This document shows positions 51,671 through 59,826 of a stretch of 64,000 nucleotides of DNA, one piece after another; the stretch's first letter is position 1, and each line of letters begins with the position of its first letter. The DNA comes from Tsukamurella paurometabola (GTDB taxonomy: Bacteria > Actinomycetota > Actinomycetes > Mycobacteriales > Mycobacteriaceae). Location: assembly GCF_900631615.1 (NCBI RefSeq), contig NZ_LR131273.1:2108001-2172000 (forward strand), given 5' to 3'. The notes under the pieces were generated by a model. That model was not told where the DNA came from. It did no database searches and saw only the letters and a program-made list of their open reading frames with translations. Position numbers and translations under genes: made by a program.

Positions 51671-52557
51671 CGCGGCTCGACCCAGTAGTGGTAGCCGTGA
51701 TGCCGGGCGAAGCCCGCCGCCCCGTACACCGCCCGCGCCGCAGCGTTCTCGTGGGTGACCTCGAGGAAGACCCGGCGCGCGCCCGCGTCGGCCGCGCGCG
51801 AGCGGAGGGCGCCGAGGAGGCGGGTCGCGAGTCCTCGCCGCCGGTGCTCCGGTGCGACGGTCATCGAGCTGATACCGCCCCACGCGGTGCCCGCGGCGTC
51901 GGCGGCGATCGCGAGGCGCGCGGCGGCGACGGGGGTACCGTCCGGCCCGTCGAGCGCGGCGAACAGCGCGACCCCGTCGACCGAGGTCACGAGCGGCGCC
52001 GCGGTGCCGGTGAGCGCGAGCCAGTCGGCGTCGGGGTCGGTGGCGAAACGCACGCCCGGATCGGCGCCGCCGCTACCGGCCGGTGCGGTGAGAACGTCGG
52101 TCGGCTGGTCGACGGGAGCGAGGCCGGCGGAGCCCGGCAGCACCCGCTCGGAGAGCATGAGGCGCAGCGGCAGGTCGCGGGCGGCGTACCAGGCGCGCAC
52201 CCCGTCGAGCCGGTCGAGCGCGGCGTCCGGGTGCAGCGGGGCGGCGGCGTTCGCCCGATGCCCGGGCAGGCCAGGGGCGGCGCGGCACAGCCAGCCGTCG
52301 ATCCACTCCCGCTCGACCGACCACCACGACCGGGCCCGCGCCAGGTCCAGCGACCGGATCTCGCTCGCGCGGACGGGGCGCGGCGGCACCGTCTTCGCCC
52401 GGACGATCTCGGCGCGCGCGATCACGTGCTCCGCGCCGTCCCGGTCGGCACGGACGAGCAGCGGGTCGCCGTCGGACAGCAGGGTCCCGATCACGTCCGC
52501 GGCCTGCCCGGACGGCAGCAGCCGCCGGACCACCACCCGGTCGCCGACGGCGGGCAC
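51667..52557 (-). CDS. GNAT acetyltransferase, Rv0428c-like
   Basis: A 296-residue protein. The N-terminal half (1-150) is a family-specific domain that includes RARSWWSVEREWIDGWLCRAAPGLPGHRANAAAPL. The C-terminal half is the acetyl-CoA domain (ISSMTVAPEHRRRGLATRLLGALRSRAADAG, NAAARAVYGAAGF). The position after def matches Rv0428c in M. tuberculosis. It starts with GTG one base after the def stop. The substrate is unknown; N-terminal acetylation is tempting because of the def link but is not shown. Confidence 0.85.
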   Translation of the reverse strand: MPAVGDRVVVRRLLPSGQAADVIGTLLSDGDPLLVRADRDGAEHVIARAEIVRAKTVPPRPVRASEIRSLDLARARSWWSVEREWIDGWLCRAAPGLPGHRANAAAPLHPDAALDRLDGVRAWYAARDLPLRLMLSERVLPGSAGLAPVDQPTDVLTAPAGSGGADPGVRFATDPDADWLALTGTAAPLVTSVDGVALFAALDGPDGTPVAAARLAIAADAAGTAWGGISSMTVAPEHRRRGLATRLLGALRSRAADAGARRVFLEVTHENAAARAVYGAAGFARHHGYHYWVEPR

Positions 52558-52558
52558 G

Positions 52559-53149
52559 TCAGTGCCCGAAGGGGTCTTCGACGGTGCCGGGCACCCAGGT
52601 CAGGCCCGGCACGTTCCAGCCCTGCTTCTTGATGAACTTCTTCGCCTGCCGGGCGTAGCGGCCCGTGAGGACGTCCGTGTAGAGGAAGCCGTCGAGGTGT
52701 CCGGTCTCGTGCTGCAGCATCCGCGCGAAGAAGCCCGTGCCCTCGATCTCCACCTTCTCGCCGTTGCGGTCGGTGCCGACGACCTTCGCCCAGTCGGCGC
52801 GCCCCGTCGGGAAGGACTCGCCGGGAACGGAGAGGCAGCCCTCCCAGTCGTCGTCCGGATCCGGCATGGTCTCGGGGATCTCCGAGGTGGTGAGGACGGG
52901 ATTGATCACCTCGCCGCGGCGCCGTTCGCGGGTCTCCTCGTCGGGGCAGTCGTAGACGAACAGCCGCAGGTCGCGGCCCACCTGGTTGCCGGCGAGGCCC
53001 ACTCCGTTGGCGACGTCCATGGTCTCGTACATGTCGTCGAGGAGCGTCACGATCTCGGCCGACGGCCTGCCGTCCGCGTCCAGCTCGACGGGCGTCGTGG
53101 GGGTGTGCAGCACGGGGTCGCCGACGATGACGATGGGGAGAACGGACAT
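52559..53149 (-). CDS. def: Peptide deformylase
   Basis: A 196-residue metalloenzyme that removes the formyl group from nascent proteins. The three motifs are [10 protein letters not shown] (usual GxGLAAxQ), EGCLSVPGE (metal cysteine) and QHETGHLDG (HExxH). Length and sequence match Rv0429c. TACCGT lies seven bases before the ATG at 53149, giving a leaderless transcript. It is first in an operon with the GNAT and DUF1990 genes. Confidence 0.95.
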   Translation of the reverse strand: MSVLPIVIVGDPVLHTPTTPVELDADGRPSAEIVTLLDDMYETMDVANGVGLAGNQVGRDLRLFVYDCPDEETRERRRGEVINPVLTTSEIPETMPDPDDDWEGCLSVPGESFPTGRADWAKVVGTDRNGEKVEIEGTGFFARMLQHETGHLDGFLYTDVLTGRYARQAKKFIKKQGWNVPGLTWVPGTVEDPFGH

Positions 53150-53311
53150 GCCGTACACGGTAGTCGGGGGCGGTGCGGGCCGCACCGGCGCACCGGGCGC
53201 GGAAGGGGCGCGAGCTGCGCGACACGCGCCCGTAGCCCCGTGGCACCGCCGCCGGCCGTGGTTAGATTGAAGCGAACTACAGAAGTGTTATTTCGAATGC
53301 GAGGGGAACGC

Positions 53312-53638
53312 ATGGAGGGCGCCGGTGCGGCCGCGCAGAAGACGGACCGAACTGATGCGCAGCCCGTCGACGAACGCGGCGAGGACGGCCTGACCAGGCG
53401 CGAGCACGACATTCTGGCCTTCGAGCGCCAGTGGTGGAAGTACGCCGGCGCCAAGGAGGACGCGATCAAGGAGCTCTTCGGGCTCTCCGCGACCCGGTAC
53501 TACCAGGTGCTCAACGCCCTGGTCGACACGCCCGAGGCGTTGGCCGCGGACCCCATGCTCGTCAAGCGTCTGCGCCGCGTGCGGGCCAGCCGGCAGCGGG
53601 CCCGCGCCGCCCGCAAGCTCGGCTTCGAGATCACGTGA
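53312..53638 (+). CDS. DUF3263 protein, Rv0430-like
   Basis: A 108-residue protein with a conserved helical core, REHDILAFERQWWKYAGAKEDAIKELFGLSATRYYQVLNALVD, which looks like a helix-turn-helix, and a very basic C-terminus (KRLRRVRASRQRARAARKLGFE). It is nearly identical to Rv0430 of M. tuberculosis over the core; no function is established, but DNA binding fits. GAGGGG six bases before the ATG fixes the start. It lies 19 bp before virR. Confidence 0.87.
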   Translation: MEGAGAAAQKTDRTDAQPVDERGEDGLTRREHDILAFERQWWKYAGAKEDAIKELFGLSATRYYQVLNALVDTPEALAADPMLVKRLRRVRASRQRARAARKLGFEIT

Positions 53639-53657
53639 TCCGATACAGTCGGGTGTC

Positions 53658-54125
53658 GTGAGCACTCAGAACACCCGCGCCGTCCCGATCCGGACCATCA
53701 TCATGATCCTGATCTCGGCCGCGATCATCCTCGCGGCCATCGGGGTCCACGGGCTCGTGACCCGCAACGACGATCCCCAGGCGGCGCTCAACGCGCAGGA
53801 GGCCAAGATCAAGGCCGCGGCGACCGAGACGGCGCAGCCCGCCGCCGACAAGCCGGCGGTGTGCCTGATCTCCGTCGCCAAGGCGCCGGTCGCCGAGACG
53901 CGGGACAAGCTCAAGAAGGCCGGGTTCACCGTGCAGGGCGAGGCCGCCGCGGCCTGGCCGAACCGGCCCGCCGCGCCGCGCGCCACCACCGTGTACTTCG
54001 ACGACGGTGGCGAGGACGCCGCGAAGACGGTCTCCACCGCGCTTCCGGGCTCCGGCACCGCCGCTCGCCCCGCCGGGCTCGAGGCGTGCGAGGGCGTGCT
54101 CGCCGTCGCCGTCGTGAAAAAGTAG
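53658..54125 (+). CDS. virR: LytR_C-domain envelope protein, VirR-like
   Basis: A 155-residue membrane protein: short cytoplasmic tail, one transmembrane helix (TIIMILISAAIILAAIGVHGLV, about 13-34), then an external LytR_C domain (about 65-155). Position and layout match Rv0431 (VirR), which controls membrane-vesicle release through peptidoglycan or scaffolding of LytR-CpsA-Psr proteins. The start is GTG. The symbol is given by synteny and domain only. Confidence 0.8.
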   Translation: MSTQNTRAVPIRTIIMILISAAIILAAIGVHGLVTRNDDPQAALNAQEAKIKAAATETAQPAADKPAVCLISVAKAPVAETRDKLKKAGFTVQGEAAAAWPNRPAAPRATTVYFDDGGEDAAKTVSTALPGSGTAARPAGLEACEGVLAVAVVKK

Positions 54126-54243
54126 CCGGCGACAGGCGGAGCGGGGACCTGTCCCTCGCCGCGAGAGCGGCCCCGATATGATTTCGGGCAACACCAGCCC
54201 CAGGGCGGCCCTGCCCCGGTAGCCGTCCCATAAGGAGTCATCG

Positions 54244-54978
54244 ATGACGAAGCGTCAGTTCCTCGCCCCGATCGCGATCCTTCCGGTGGCGGCCCTCGCC
54301 CTGACGGGCTGCACCCCGGACGAGAAGAGCTCGGACACGCCCGGCACGACGCCCGCGGTCGTCACCGGCGCGACGGTGCCCGGTCAGGGCCCGGTCCGCA
54401 GCCTGGACCCGAGCGCGCACGGTGAGGAGGCCAAGCCGGGCGAGAGCGCACCGTCGGCCGGCACCGCGGAGGCCTCGCTCGTCAAGCCCGACGGCAGCAG
54501 CGCCGGCAAGGCCACCTTCTCCGAGAAGGACGGCGTCGTGGTGATCGACGTCCGCGTCACCGGGCTCCCCGCGGGCTTCCACGGCATGCACATCCACGAG
54601 GTGGGCAAGTGCGAGCCGAACTCGGTGGCCAAGAACGGCGCGCCCGGCTCGGCGACCAACTTCGGCTCCGCCGGCGGCCACTGGCAGAAGCCCGGCGCCT
54701 CCGGCCACCCGATGACCGGCGACCTCGTCTCGATCTACGTGAACGCCAACGGGACCGGTCAGACCGTGACCAGCACCGGCGCCTTCACCCTCGCCGACAT
54801 CAAGAAGAACACCGACGGCAACGCGCTCATGATCCACGCGGGCCCCGACAACTTCGGCAACATCCCGTCGGCGCGCTACGCCAACATCGTTCCGGGCCAG
54901 CCCGTGCCGGACGAGACGACCCTCAGCACCGGCGACGCCGGCGGGCGCATCGCCTGCGGCGTGATCAAGGTCGGTTAG
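54244..54978 (+). CDS. sodC: Periplasmic Cu-type superoxide dismutase lipoprotein
   Basis: A 244-residue lipoprotein (lipobox LTGC, Cys23) that converts external superoxide to peroxide and oxygen. Copper ligands appear in GMHIHEVGKCEP, the bridging histidine in SAGGHWQ, GHPMTGDL and MIHAG. A disulphide pair is Cys in GKCEP and Cys near the end (IACGVI). The mycobacterial orthologue Rv0432 needs copper but lacks zinc. A linker of about 70 residues separates the lipid anchor from the domain. AAGGAG precedes the ATG. Confidence 0.95.
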   Translation: MTKRQFLAPIAILPVAALALTGCTPDEKSSDTPGTTPAVVTGATVPGQGPVRSLDPSAHGEEAKPGESAPSAGTAEASLVKPDGSSAGKATFSEKDGVVVIDVRVTGLPAGFHGMHIHEVGKCEPNSVAKNGAPGSATNFGSAGGHWQKPGASGHPMTGDLVSIYVNANGTGQTVTSTGAFTLADIKKNTDGNALMIHAGPDNFGNIPSARYANIVPGQPVPDETTLSTGDAGGRIACGVIKVG

Positions 54979-54980
54979 TC

Positions 54981-56117
54981 ATCGAGCCCGTCGCCTTCGA
55001 GGCGTCGCAGCGGCCGACGATCGGTGTCGAGTGGGAATTCGCCCTCGTCGACCGGGAGACCGCGGACCTGGTGAGTCGCGCCGGGGAGCTGTTCGACGGC
55101 ATCCGCGCCGGCCACCCGGACCTCGCACCGCAGGTGCACTCCGAGATGCTGCGCAACACCGTCGAGGTCGTGACGGGCGTCTGTGACAACGCCGCGGAGG
55201 CGATGGGCGATCTGGCGACGGTGATCCGCGCGGTGCGCGCGGCGGCCGACCCGATGGGCGTGGACCTGTTCGGGGCCGGCACGCATCCGTTCGCGCAGTG
55301 GAACGCGCAGCAGCTGACCGAGAATCCGCGTTACGACGAGCTGATCGCGCGCACCCAGTGGTGGGGCCGGCAGATGCTCATCTGGGGCGTGCACGTGCAC
55401 GTCGGCGTGAACCACCGCGACAAGGTGCTGCCGATCATCTCGGCGCTGCTCAACCACTACCCGCACCTGCTGGCGCTCTCGGCCAGCTCCCCGATGTGGG
55501 GCGGCCACGACACCGGCTACGCCAGCACCCGCGCGATGATGTTCCAGCAGCTCCCCACCGCGGGCCTGCCCTTCCAGTTCGAGCGGTGGAGCGAGTTCGA
55601 GCGCTTCGTGCACGACCAGAAGACCACCGGGATCATCGACCACCTCAACGAGATCCGCTGGGACATCCGACCCGCCTGCCACCTCGGCACCATCGAGGTG
55701 CGGATCTGCGACGGCATGTCCTCGTTCGCGGAGCTCGAAGCGGTCGTCGCCCTGATCCACTGCCTCGTCGTGTGGCTCGACTCCCGGCTGGACGCGGGGG
55801 AGACCCTGCCGACGCTGCCGCCGTGGCACGTGCAGGAGAACAAGTGGCGCGCCGCCCGGTACGGCCTGGACGCCATCATCATCCAGGACGCCGACAACAA
55901 CGAGCGCCTGGTCACCGAGGACCTCGACGACCTGCTGGAGCAGCTCGCGCCCATCGCCCGCCGGCTCGGCTGCTCCCGCGAACTGGAGGCCGTCGCCGCG
56001 ATCCCGCGCCACGGGGCCTCGTATCAGCGGCAGCGCGCCGTGGCCGCGGGGGTGTGCAGCCCCGACGCCTACCGCGACGTCGTGCGGTCGGTCACCGGCG
56101 AACTCGTGCTGCCGTAG
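54981..56117 (+). CDS. Glutamate-cysteine ligase-like carboxylate-amine ligase, non-canonical start
   Basis: About 378 residues of the GCS2/YbdK family, collinear with Rv0433 (RPTIGVEWEFALVD, LRNTVEVVTG, GAGTHPFAQW, RTQWWGRQMLIWGVHVHVGV, WDIRPACHLGTIEVRICDG). The family joins an amino acid to glutamate through its gamma-carboxyl with ATP. The catalytic GVEWEF motif begins near the N-terminus, yet there is no ATG, GTG or TTG in frame between 54612 and that motif. The best start is ATC at 54981, two bases after the sodC stop; GTC or CTG are others, and a sequence error is possible. Translation probably reinitiates from sodC. Confidence 0.82.
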   Translation: MEPVAFEASQRPTIGVEWEFALVDRETADLVSRAGELFDGIRAGHPDLAPQVHSEMLRNTVEVVTGVCDNAAEAMGDLATVIRAVRAAADPMGVDLFGAGTHPFAQWNAQQLTENPRYDELIARTQWWGRQMLIWGVHVHVGVNHRDKVLPIISALLNHYPHLLALSASSPMWGGHDTGYASTRAMMFQQLPTAGLPFQFERWSEFERFVHDQKTTGIIDHLNEIRWDIRPACHLGTIEVRICDGMSSFAELEAVVALIHCLVVWLDSRLDAGETLPTLPPWHVQENKWRAARYGLDAIIIQDADNNERLVTEDLDDLLEQLAPIARRLGCSRELEAVAAIPRHGASYQRQRAVAAGVCSPDAYRDVVRSVTGELVLP

Positions 56118-56133
56118 CGCCTCGCGGAGGCGC
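56117..56133 (+). terminator. Hairpin after the ligase gene
   Basis: GCGCCTC and GAGGCGC pair perfectly around a 3-base loop, starting at the last base of the stop codon. There is no U-tract, which is common for actinobacterial stops. It separates this gene from the metal-regulated operon. Confidence 0.45.
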
Positions 56134-56157
56134 GCACCCATGGCCGCATGCGCCTTT

Positions 56158-56182
56158 GTTAACGAAAATGATTGTCGTTAAC
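56158..56182 (+). promoter_or_regulatory. Zur/Fur-family operator covering the metallophore operon promoter
   Basis: Perfect arms GTTAACGA (56158-56165) and TCGTTAAC (56175-56182) enclose AAATGATTG. The centre reads GAAAATGATTGTC, one base off the Zur-like GAAAATGATTTTC. It lies between and over the candidate -35 (TTGTTA, 56156-56161) and -10 (TTAACT, 56178-56183). The -10 ends seven bases before the GTG, so the transcript is probably leaderless and switched off by metal-loaded regulator. Zinc is the best guess, iron the alternative. Confidence 0.78.
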
Positions 56183-56190
56183 TTGGTCGC

Positions 56191-57258
56191 GTGCTCACCA
56201 CCCCGCTCGGCCGTCGCGCCGGCGCCTCCCCGCTCGTCCTCGCCGGAGCCCTCGCGGCGGCGCTCGTCGTGTCGATGGCCGTCGCGGTGTCCCAGGGCGC
56301 GGCGACGGTGCCGCTCGGCGACGTCCGTCGCCTCCTCTGGGCGGCGCTGACCGGCGGAACCCTCGCCCGCGAGGACGCGTCCACCTATTCGATCCTGTGG
56401 GACCTCCGCGTTCCCCGCGTCCTGCTCGCCGCCCTCGTCGGTGCCGGCCTGGCGATCGCCGGCGTCGCCTGCCAGGCCCTCGTCCGCAATCCGCTCGCCG
56501 ACCCCTTCATCCTCGGGATCTCCAGCGGCGCGTCCGTCGGCGCGAGCCTCGTCGTCACGACCGGGTTCGCCGCGGGGCTCGGGCTCGCGGGCACCGCCGG
56601 GGCGGCCTTCGCGACGGCCGTGCTCGCCTCCCTGCTCGTCTACCTGCTCAGCCGCACGCCCGACGGTGCGCTCAGTCCCGTCCGGCTGGTGCTCACGGGC
56701 GTGGTGCTCGCCTTCGCTTTCCAGGGGCTCGCCGGCGCCGTCGTGTTCTTCGACCCCGTCGGCGACGCTGCGCGGTCCGTGATGTTCTGGCTGTTGGGCG
56801 GACTCGGCGGGGCGCAGTGGTCGGTGCTGCCCCTGGTTGCCGCGACGGTCGCGCTGTGCGGCGCGATCATCGGGCGCCTCGCGGGGGTCCTCGACGTCCT
56901 CGCACAGGGCGACGAGGCGGCCGCGTCGCTCGGGCTCGACCCGCACCGCGCCCGGCGGGTGCTGTTCCTCGTCATCGTGGCCATGACCTCGGTGCTCGTG
57001 GCGACGGCGGGCACCGTCGGCTTCGTCGGCCTCGTGGTCCCGCACGCGGTGCGGATGATCGTCGGCCCGGCGCACCGGGCGGTGCTCCTGGTCGCGCCGG
57101 TCGTCGGCGCGCTGCTGCTGGTCTGGGTGGACCTGCTGAGCCGGCTGGTGGTGGCGCCGCGGGAGCTACCGCTGGGCATCGTCACGGCGCTCGTCGGCGT
57201 GCCCGTCTTCATCGCCCTGCTGCGGCGCCGCGGGGGTCTGCTGGGCGGTGGCGTGTGA
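56191..57258 (+). CDS. FecCD-type metal-chelate ABC permease
   Basis: A 355-residue permease with about nine or ten helices. Family blocks are LRVPRVLLAALVGAGLAIAGVACQALVRNPLADPFILGISSGAS, the coupling segment LGLDPHRARRVLF and GTVGFVGLVVPHAVRMIVGPAHR. Unlike the other importer in this window there is a single permease gene, so the channel would be a homodimer, as in BtuC. First gene of a seven-gene operon; starts with GTG behind the Zur-type box. Confidence 0.9.
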   Translation: MLTTPLGRRAGASPLVLAGALAAALVVSMAVAVSQGAATVPLGDVRRLLWAALTGGTLAREDASTYSILWDLRVPRVLLAALVGAGLAIAGVACQALVRNPLADPFILGISSGASVGASLVVTTGFAAGLGLAGTAGAAFATAVLASLLVYLLSRTPDGALSPVRLVLTGVVLAFAFQGLAGAVVFFDPVGDAARSVMFWLLGGLGGAQWSVLPLVAATVALCGAIIGRLAGVLDVLAQGDEAAASLGLDPHRARRVLFLVIVAMTSVLVATAGTVGFVGLVVPHAVRMIVGPAHRAVLLVAPVVGALLLVWVDLLSRLVVAPRELPLGIVTALVGVPVFIALLRRRGGLLGGGV

Positions 57259-58004
57259 GGGTCGAGCTCGATCGCGTCACCGTCGACCTCGGCGGCTCCC
57301 GGGTGCTCCACGAGGTCTCGCTCGACATCGCGGCGGGCGAGCACATCGGGCTCATCGGGCCCAACGGCAGCGGCAAGTCGACCCTCCTGCGCTGCCTCTA
57401 CCGCGCCATCGCTCCGACCTCAGGAGTCGTGCGCGTCGGCGGCGAGGAACTCGGCGCCCTCCGCCGGCGCGAGGGCGCGCGCCGGATCGCCGCCGTCACC
57501 CAGAGCGAGACCGGGCACCTGGGCTTCACCGCGAGCGAGACCGTCATGCTCGGCCGGTTCGCACACGGCGACGCGGGCGATGCCGCGGCGGCACGGGTCT
57601 GCGAGGCGGCGCTCGCCGCGGTCGGCGCCACCCACCTCCGCGACCGCAGCGTGCTCGGGCTCTCGGGCGGCGAACGGCAGCGCGTCCTCATCGCCCGCGC
57701 CCTCGCGCAGGACACTCCCGTCCTCCTGCTCGACGAGCCACTCAACCACCTCGACGTGCGGCATCAACTGGACCTGCTGCGGCTGCTCCGCGCCACCACG
57801 AAGACGACCGTCACGGCGATCCACGATATCGACCTCGCCGCGCAGAGCTGCGAGCGCCTGGTGCTGCTCGACCGCGGGCGAGTGGTCGCGGCCGGGACCC
57901 CGGCCGCGGTCCTCACACCCGATCGGATCGCGGACGTCTACGGCGTGCGGCCCGTGATCACCGCGGACGGCGCAGCACCGCCGCGCATCCGCTTCGACCT
58001 GTAA
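57255..58004 (+). CDS. Metal-chelate ABC transporter ATP-binding protein
   Basis: A 249-residue FecE/BtuD-type ATPase: Walker A GPNGSGKST (35-43), Q-loop in VTQSETG, signature LSGGERQR, Walker B VLLLDEPLNHLDVR and switch histidine in AIHDIDLA. It starts with GTG overlapping the permease stop (GTGA) and powers that permease. Confidence 0.92.
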   Translation: MRVELDRVTVDLGGSRVLHEVSLDIAAGEHIGLIGPNGSGKSTLLRCLYRAIAPTSGVVRVGGEELGALRRREGARRIAAVTQSETGHLGFTASETVMLGRFAHGDAGDAAAARVCEAALAAVGATHLRDRSVLGLSGGERQRVLIARALAQDTPVLLLDEPLNHLDVRHQLDLLRLLRATTKTTVTAIHDIDLAAQSCERLVLLDRGRVVAAGTPAAVLTPDRIADVYGVRPVITADGAAPPRIRFDL

Positions 58005-58033
58005 CACCCCACCGATCGAAAGGATCGACCCCG

Positions 58034-59035
58034 ATGCCTCCCCGTTCCCTGCTCGCCGCGACCGTCGCGGCGAGCACGCTGCTCGCCGGCACCGCCTGCG
58101 GTGCGCGGCCCGCAGAATCCACGACGGACCTCGTCGACGTCACCAACTGCGGTGTGCACCAGCAGTACCGGTCGCCGACCGCCGCGGTGCCGTACGACGT
58201 CTCGGCGATCGAGAAGATGTTCGCGCTCGGGCTCACCGACCGCATCAAGGGCATCGTCCTGCCGAAGACCGTGCACGGTGTGATCGCGAAGTCCCCGTAC
58301 CGCGACGAGTACGCGAAGGTGCCGATCCTCAGCGACGGCGTCCTGACCCAGGAACCGCTCGTAGCCGCCAAGGCGGACTGGGTGTTCGCGGGCTGGCAGG
58401 CGGGCTTCAGCCCCGCCCGCGGGGTCACGCCGGAATCGCTGGGGAAGCTGCGGATCGACAGCTACATGCAGGAGGAGACCTGCTACAACTACGGCGACAA
58501 GCCCGCCGCGCGCGCAGCGAACCCGTTGGCCGACACCTACACCGATCTCACCAACCTGGGCGCGATCTTCCGCGTCCAGGACCGCGCGACGAAGCTGGTC
58601 GACGACCTGCGCGCCCGCGAACGCGCGTTGCAGGAGCGCGCCGACCGCAAGACGGTGCGGCCGTCCGTCTTCGTCTACGACTCGGGGACCGCGGAGCCGT
58701 ACACCGCGGGCCGCCGCGCCGCGGCCGACCAGGTGGTCTCCCTGGCGGGCGGGCGCTCCGTGACGCACGACGTGGACGGCCGGTGGACCTCCGTCGGCTG
58801 GGAGTCCGTGGTGCAGGCGCAACCGCAGGTGATCGTGATCGTCGACTACGACAAGCAGCCCGCGCAGCAGAAGATCGACTACCTCCGGCAGTCGTCGCCG
58901 ATCAAGGACGCGCCGGCCGTGCGCGAGAACCGCATCCGGGTCGTGGACTACGCCGAGCTGGTGGCGGGGCCGCGCAACCTCGACGCGGCCGCGGGTCTCG
59001 CGGACTACCTGGAGCAGAGCGGGGCGGCCCGATGA
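58034..59035 (+). CDS. Metal-chelate binding lipoprotein
   Basis: A 333-residue FecB/BtuF-like lipoprotein. The lipid-anchored cysteine is Cys22 (GTAC). The binding fold is recognisable from DVSAIEKMFALGLTDRIKGIVLP, VAAKADWVFAGWQAGF and VVQAQPQVIVIVDYDKQP. Extra cysteines in VTNCGVH and EETCYNYG are unusual and might form a disulphide or touch the ligand. AAAGGA precedes the ATG. It is the capture protein for the upstream permease and ATPase. Confidence 0.87.
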   Translation: MPPRSLLAATVAASTLLAGTACGARPAESTTDLVDVTNCGVHQQYRSPTAAVPYDVSAIEKMFALGLTDRIKGIVLPKTVHGVIAKSPYRDEYAKVPILSDGVLTQEPLVAAKADWVFAGWQAGFSPARGVTPESLGKLRIDSYMQEETCYNYGDKPAARAANPLADTYTDLTNLGAIFRVQDRATKLVDDLRARERALQERADRKTVRPSVFVYDSGTAEPYTAGRRAAADQVVSLAGGRSVTHDVDGRWTSVGWESVVQAQPQVIVIVDYDKQPAQQKIDYLRQSSPIKDAPAVRENRIRVVDYAELVAGPRNLDAAAGLADYLEQSGAAR

Positions 59036-59826
59036 GCGCGCCCGGTTCCGTCGCCGATGCGCTGGACCTGGCCAGGGAGGCCGCCGGGGACGAGATCGCG
59101 CGCAGCGTCTTCTTCGTCGCGCACGGCACCCGTCTCGCCGGCAGCGACCAGCGCTACCGCAACCGCTACGTCCTCGTCCGCGTCGGGGACTCCTTCGGCG
59201 CGTGCGCCTTCGAGGAGGGCGAGCTCGACCCCACGGTCGCGGACCTCTCCGGTGAGCCGCTCGCGGCGTTGCTCGACGCACCGGCGCAGCCGCTGCGGAT
59301 CGCCGCGGCGGACGCCGCCCTCGCCGCAGCGGCCCCGCACCGCGACGACCCGCGCGCCGAGCTCCGGACGCTGCCGACCGGCACCCCCGACGCCCGGGCG
59401 ATCGCCCGCGACGCCGCGGTGGCGGAGCTGCTCGCCGTCGCGCCCGGCGCGCGCGTCGCACTGATCGGCGTGGTGAATCCGCTGGTGGCCGCGATCCGCG
59501 AGCGCGGCGGAGTGCCGCTGCTCGCGGACCGGAACCTGCAGCGCACGCACTGGGGCGACCCGGTCGCGGACGACCACCGCGCCGTCCTCGCCGAGGCGGA
59601 CGCCGTGCTCGCGACGGGGATGACGCTGGGCAACGGCAGCTTCGACGAGATCGTCGCGACCTGCCGGGAGCGCGACGTGCCGCTGGCGGTGTACGCGCAG
59701 AGCGGTGCCGCCGTCGCCCGCGCCTTCCTCGGCGCGGGCCTGAGCGCCCTCTCGGCCGAGCACTTCCCGTTCTCGCAGTTCTCCGCCGACGCGTCCCCGA
59801 TGTACCTGTACCGGGGTGCCGCGTGA
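59032..59826 (+). CDS. DUF364-like Rossmann protein
   Basis: A 264-residue cytosolic protein. An N-terminal alpha/beta part (about 20-100, enolase-N-like in the family) is followed by a Rossmann-like C-terminal part with GVVNPLVAAIRERGGVPLLADRN (146-168) and GMTLGNGSFDEIVATCRE (196-213). The DUF364/DUF4213 structure from Desulfitobacterium was proposed to take part in heavy-metal chelation. No enzyme activity is proven. The gene overlaps both neighbours by 4 bases, and its place between importer and exporter genes suggests work on the metal chelate, such as metal release or a biosynthetic step. Confidence 0.7.
   Translation: MSAPGSVADALDLAREAAGDEIARSVFFVAHGTRLAGSDQRYRNRYVLVRVGDSFGACAFEEGELDPTVADLSGEPLAALLDAPAQPLRIAAADAALAAAAPHRDDPRAELRTLPTGTPDARAIARDAAVAELLAVAPGARVALIGVVNPLVAAIRERGGVPLLADRNLQRTHWGDPVADDHRAVLAEADAVLATGMTLGNGSFDEIVATCRERDVPLAVYAQSGAAVARAFLGAGLSALSAEHFPFSQFSADASPMYLYRGAA

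Noticed and set aside
54609-54980. GTG at 54609 as start of the ligase-like gene
   Set aside because: It would make 124 extra residues wholly inside sodC, Arg/His-rich and absent from Rv0433-type proteins.
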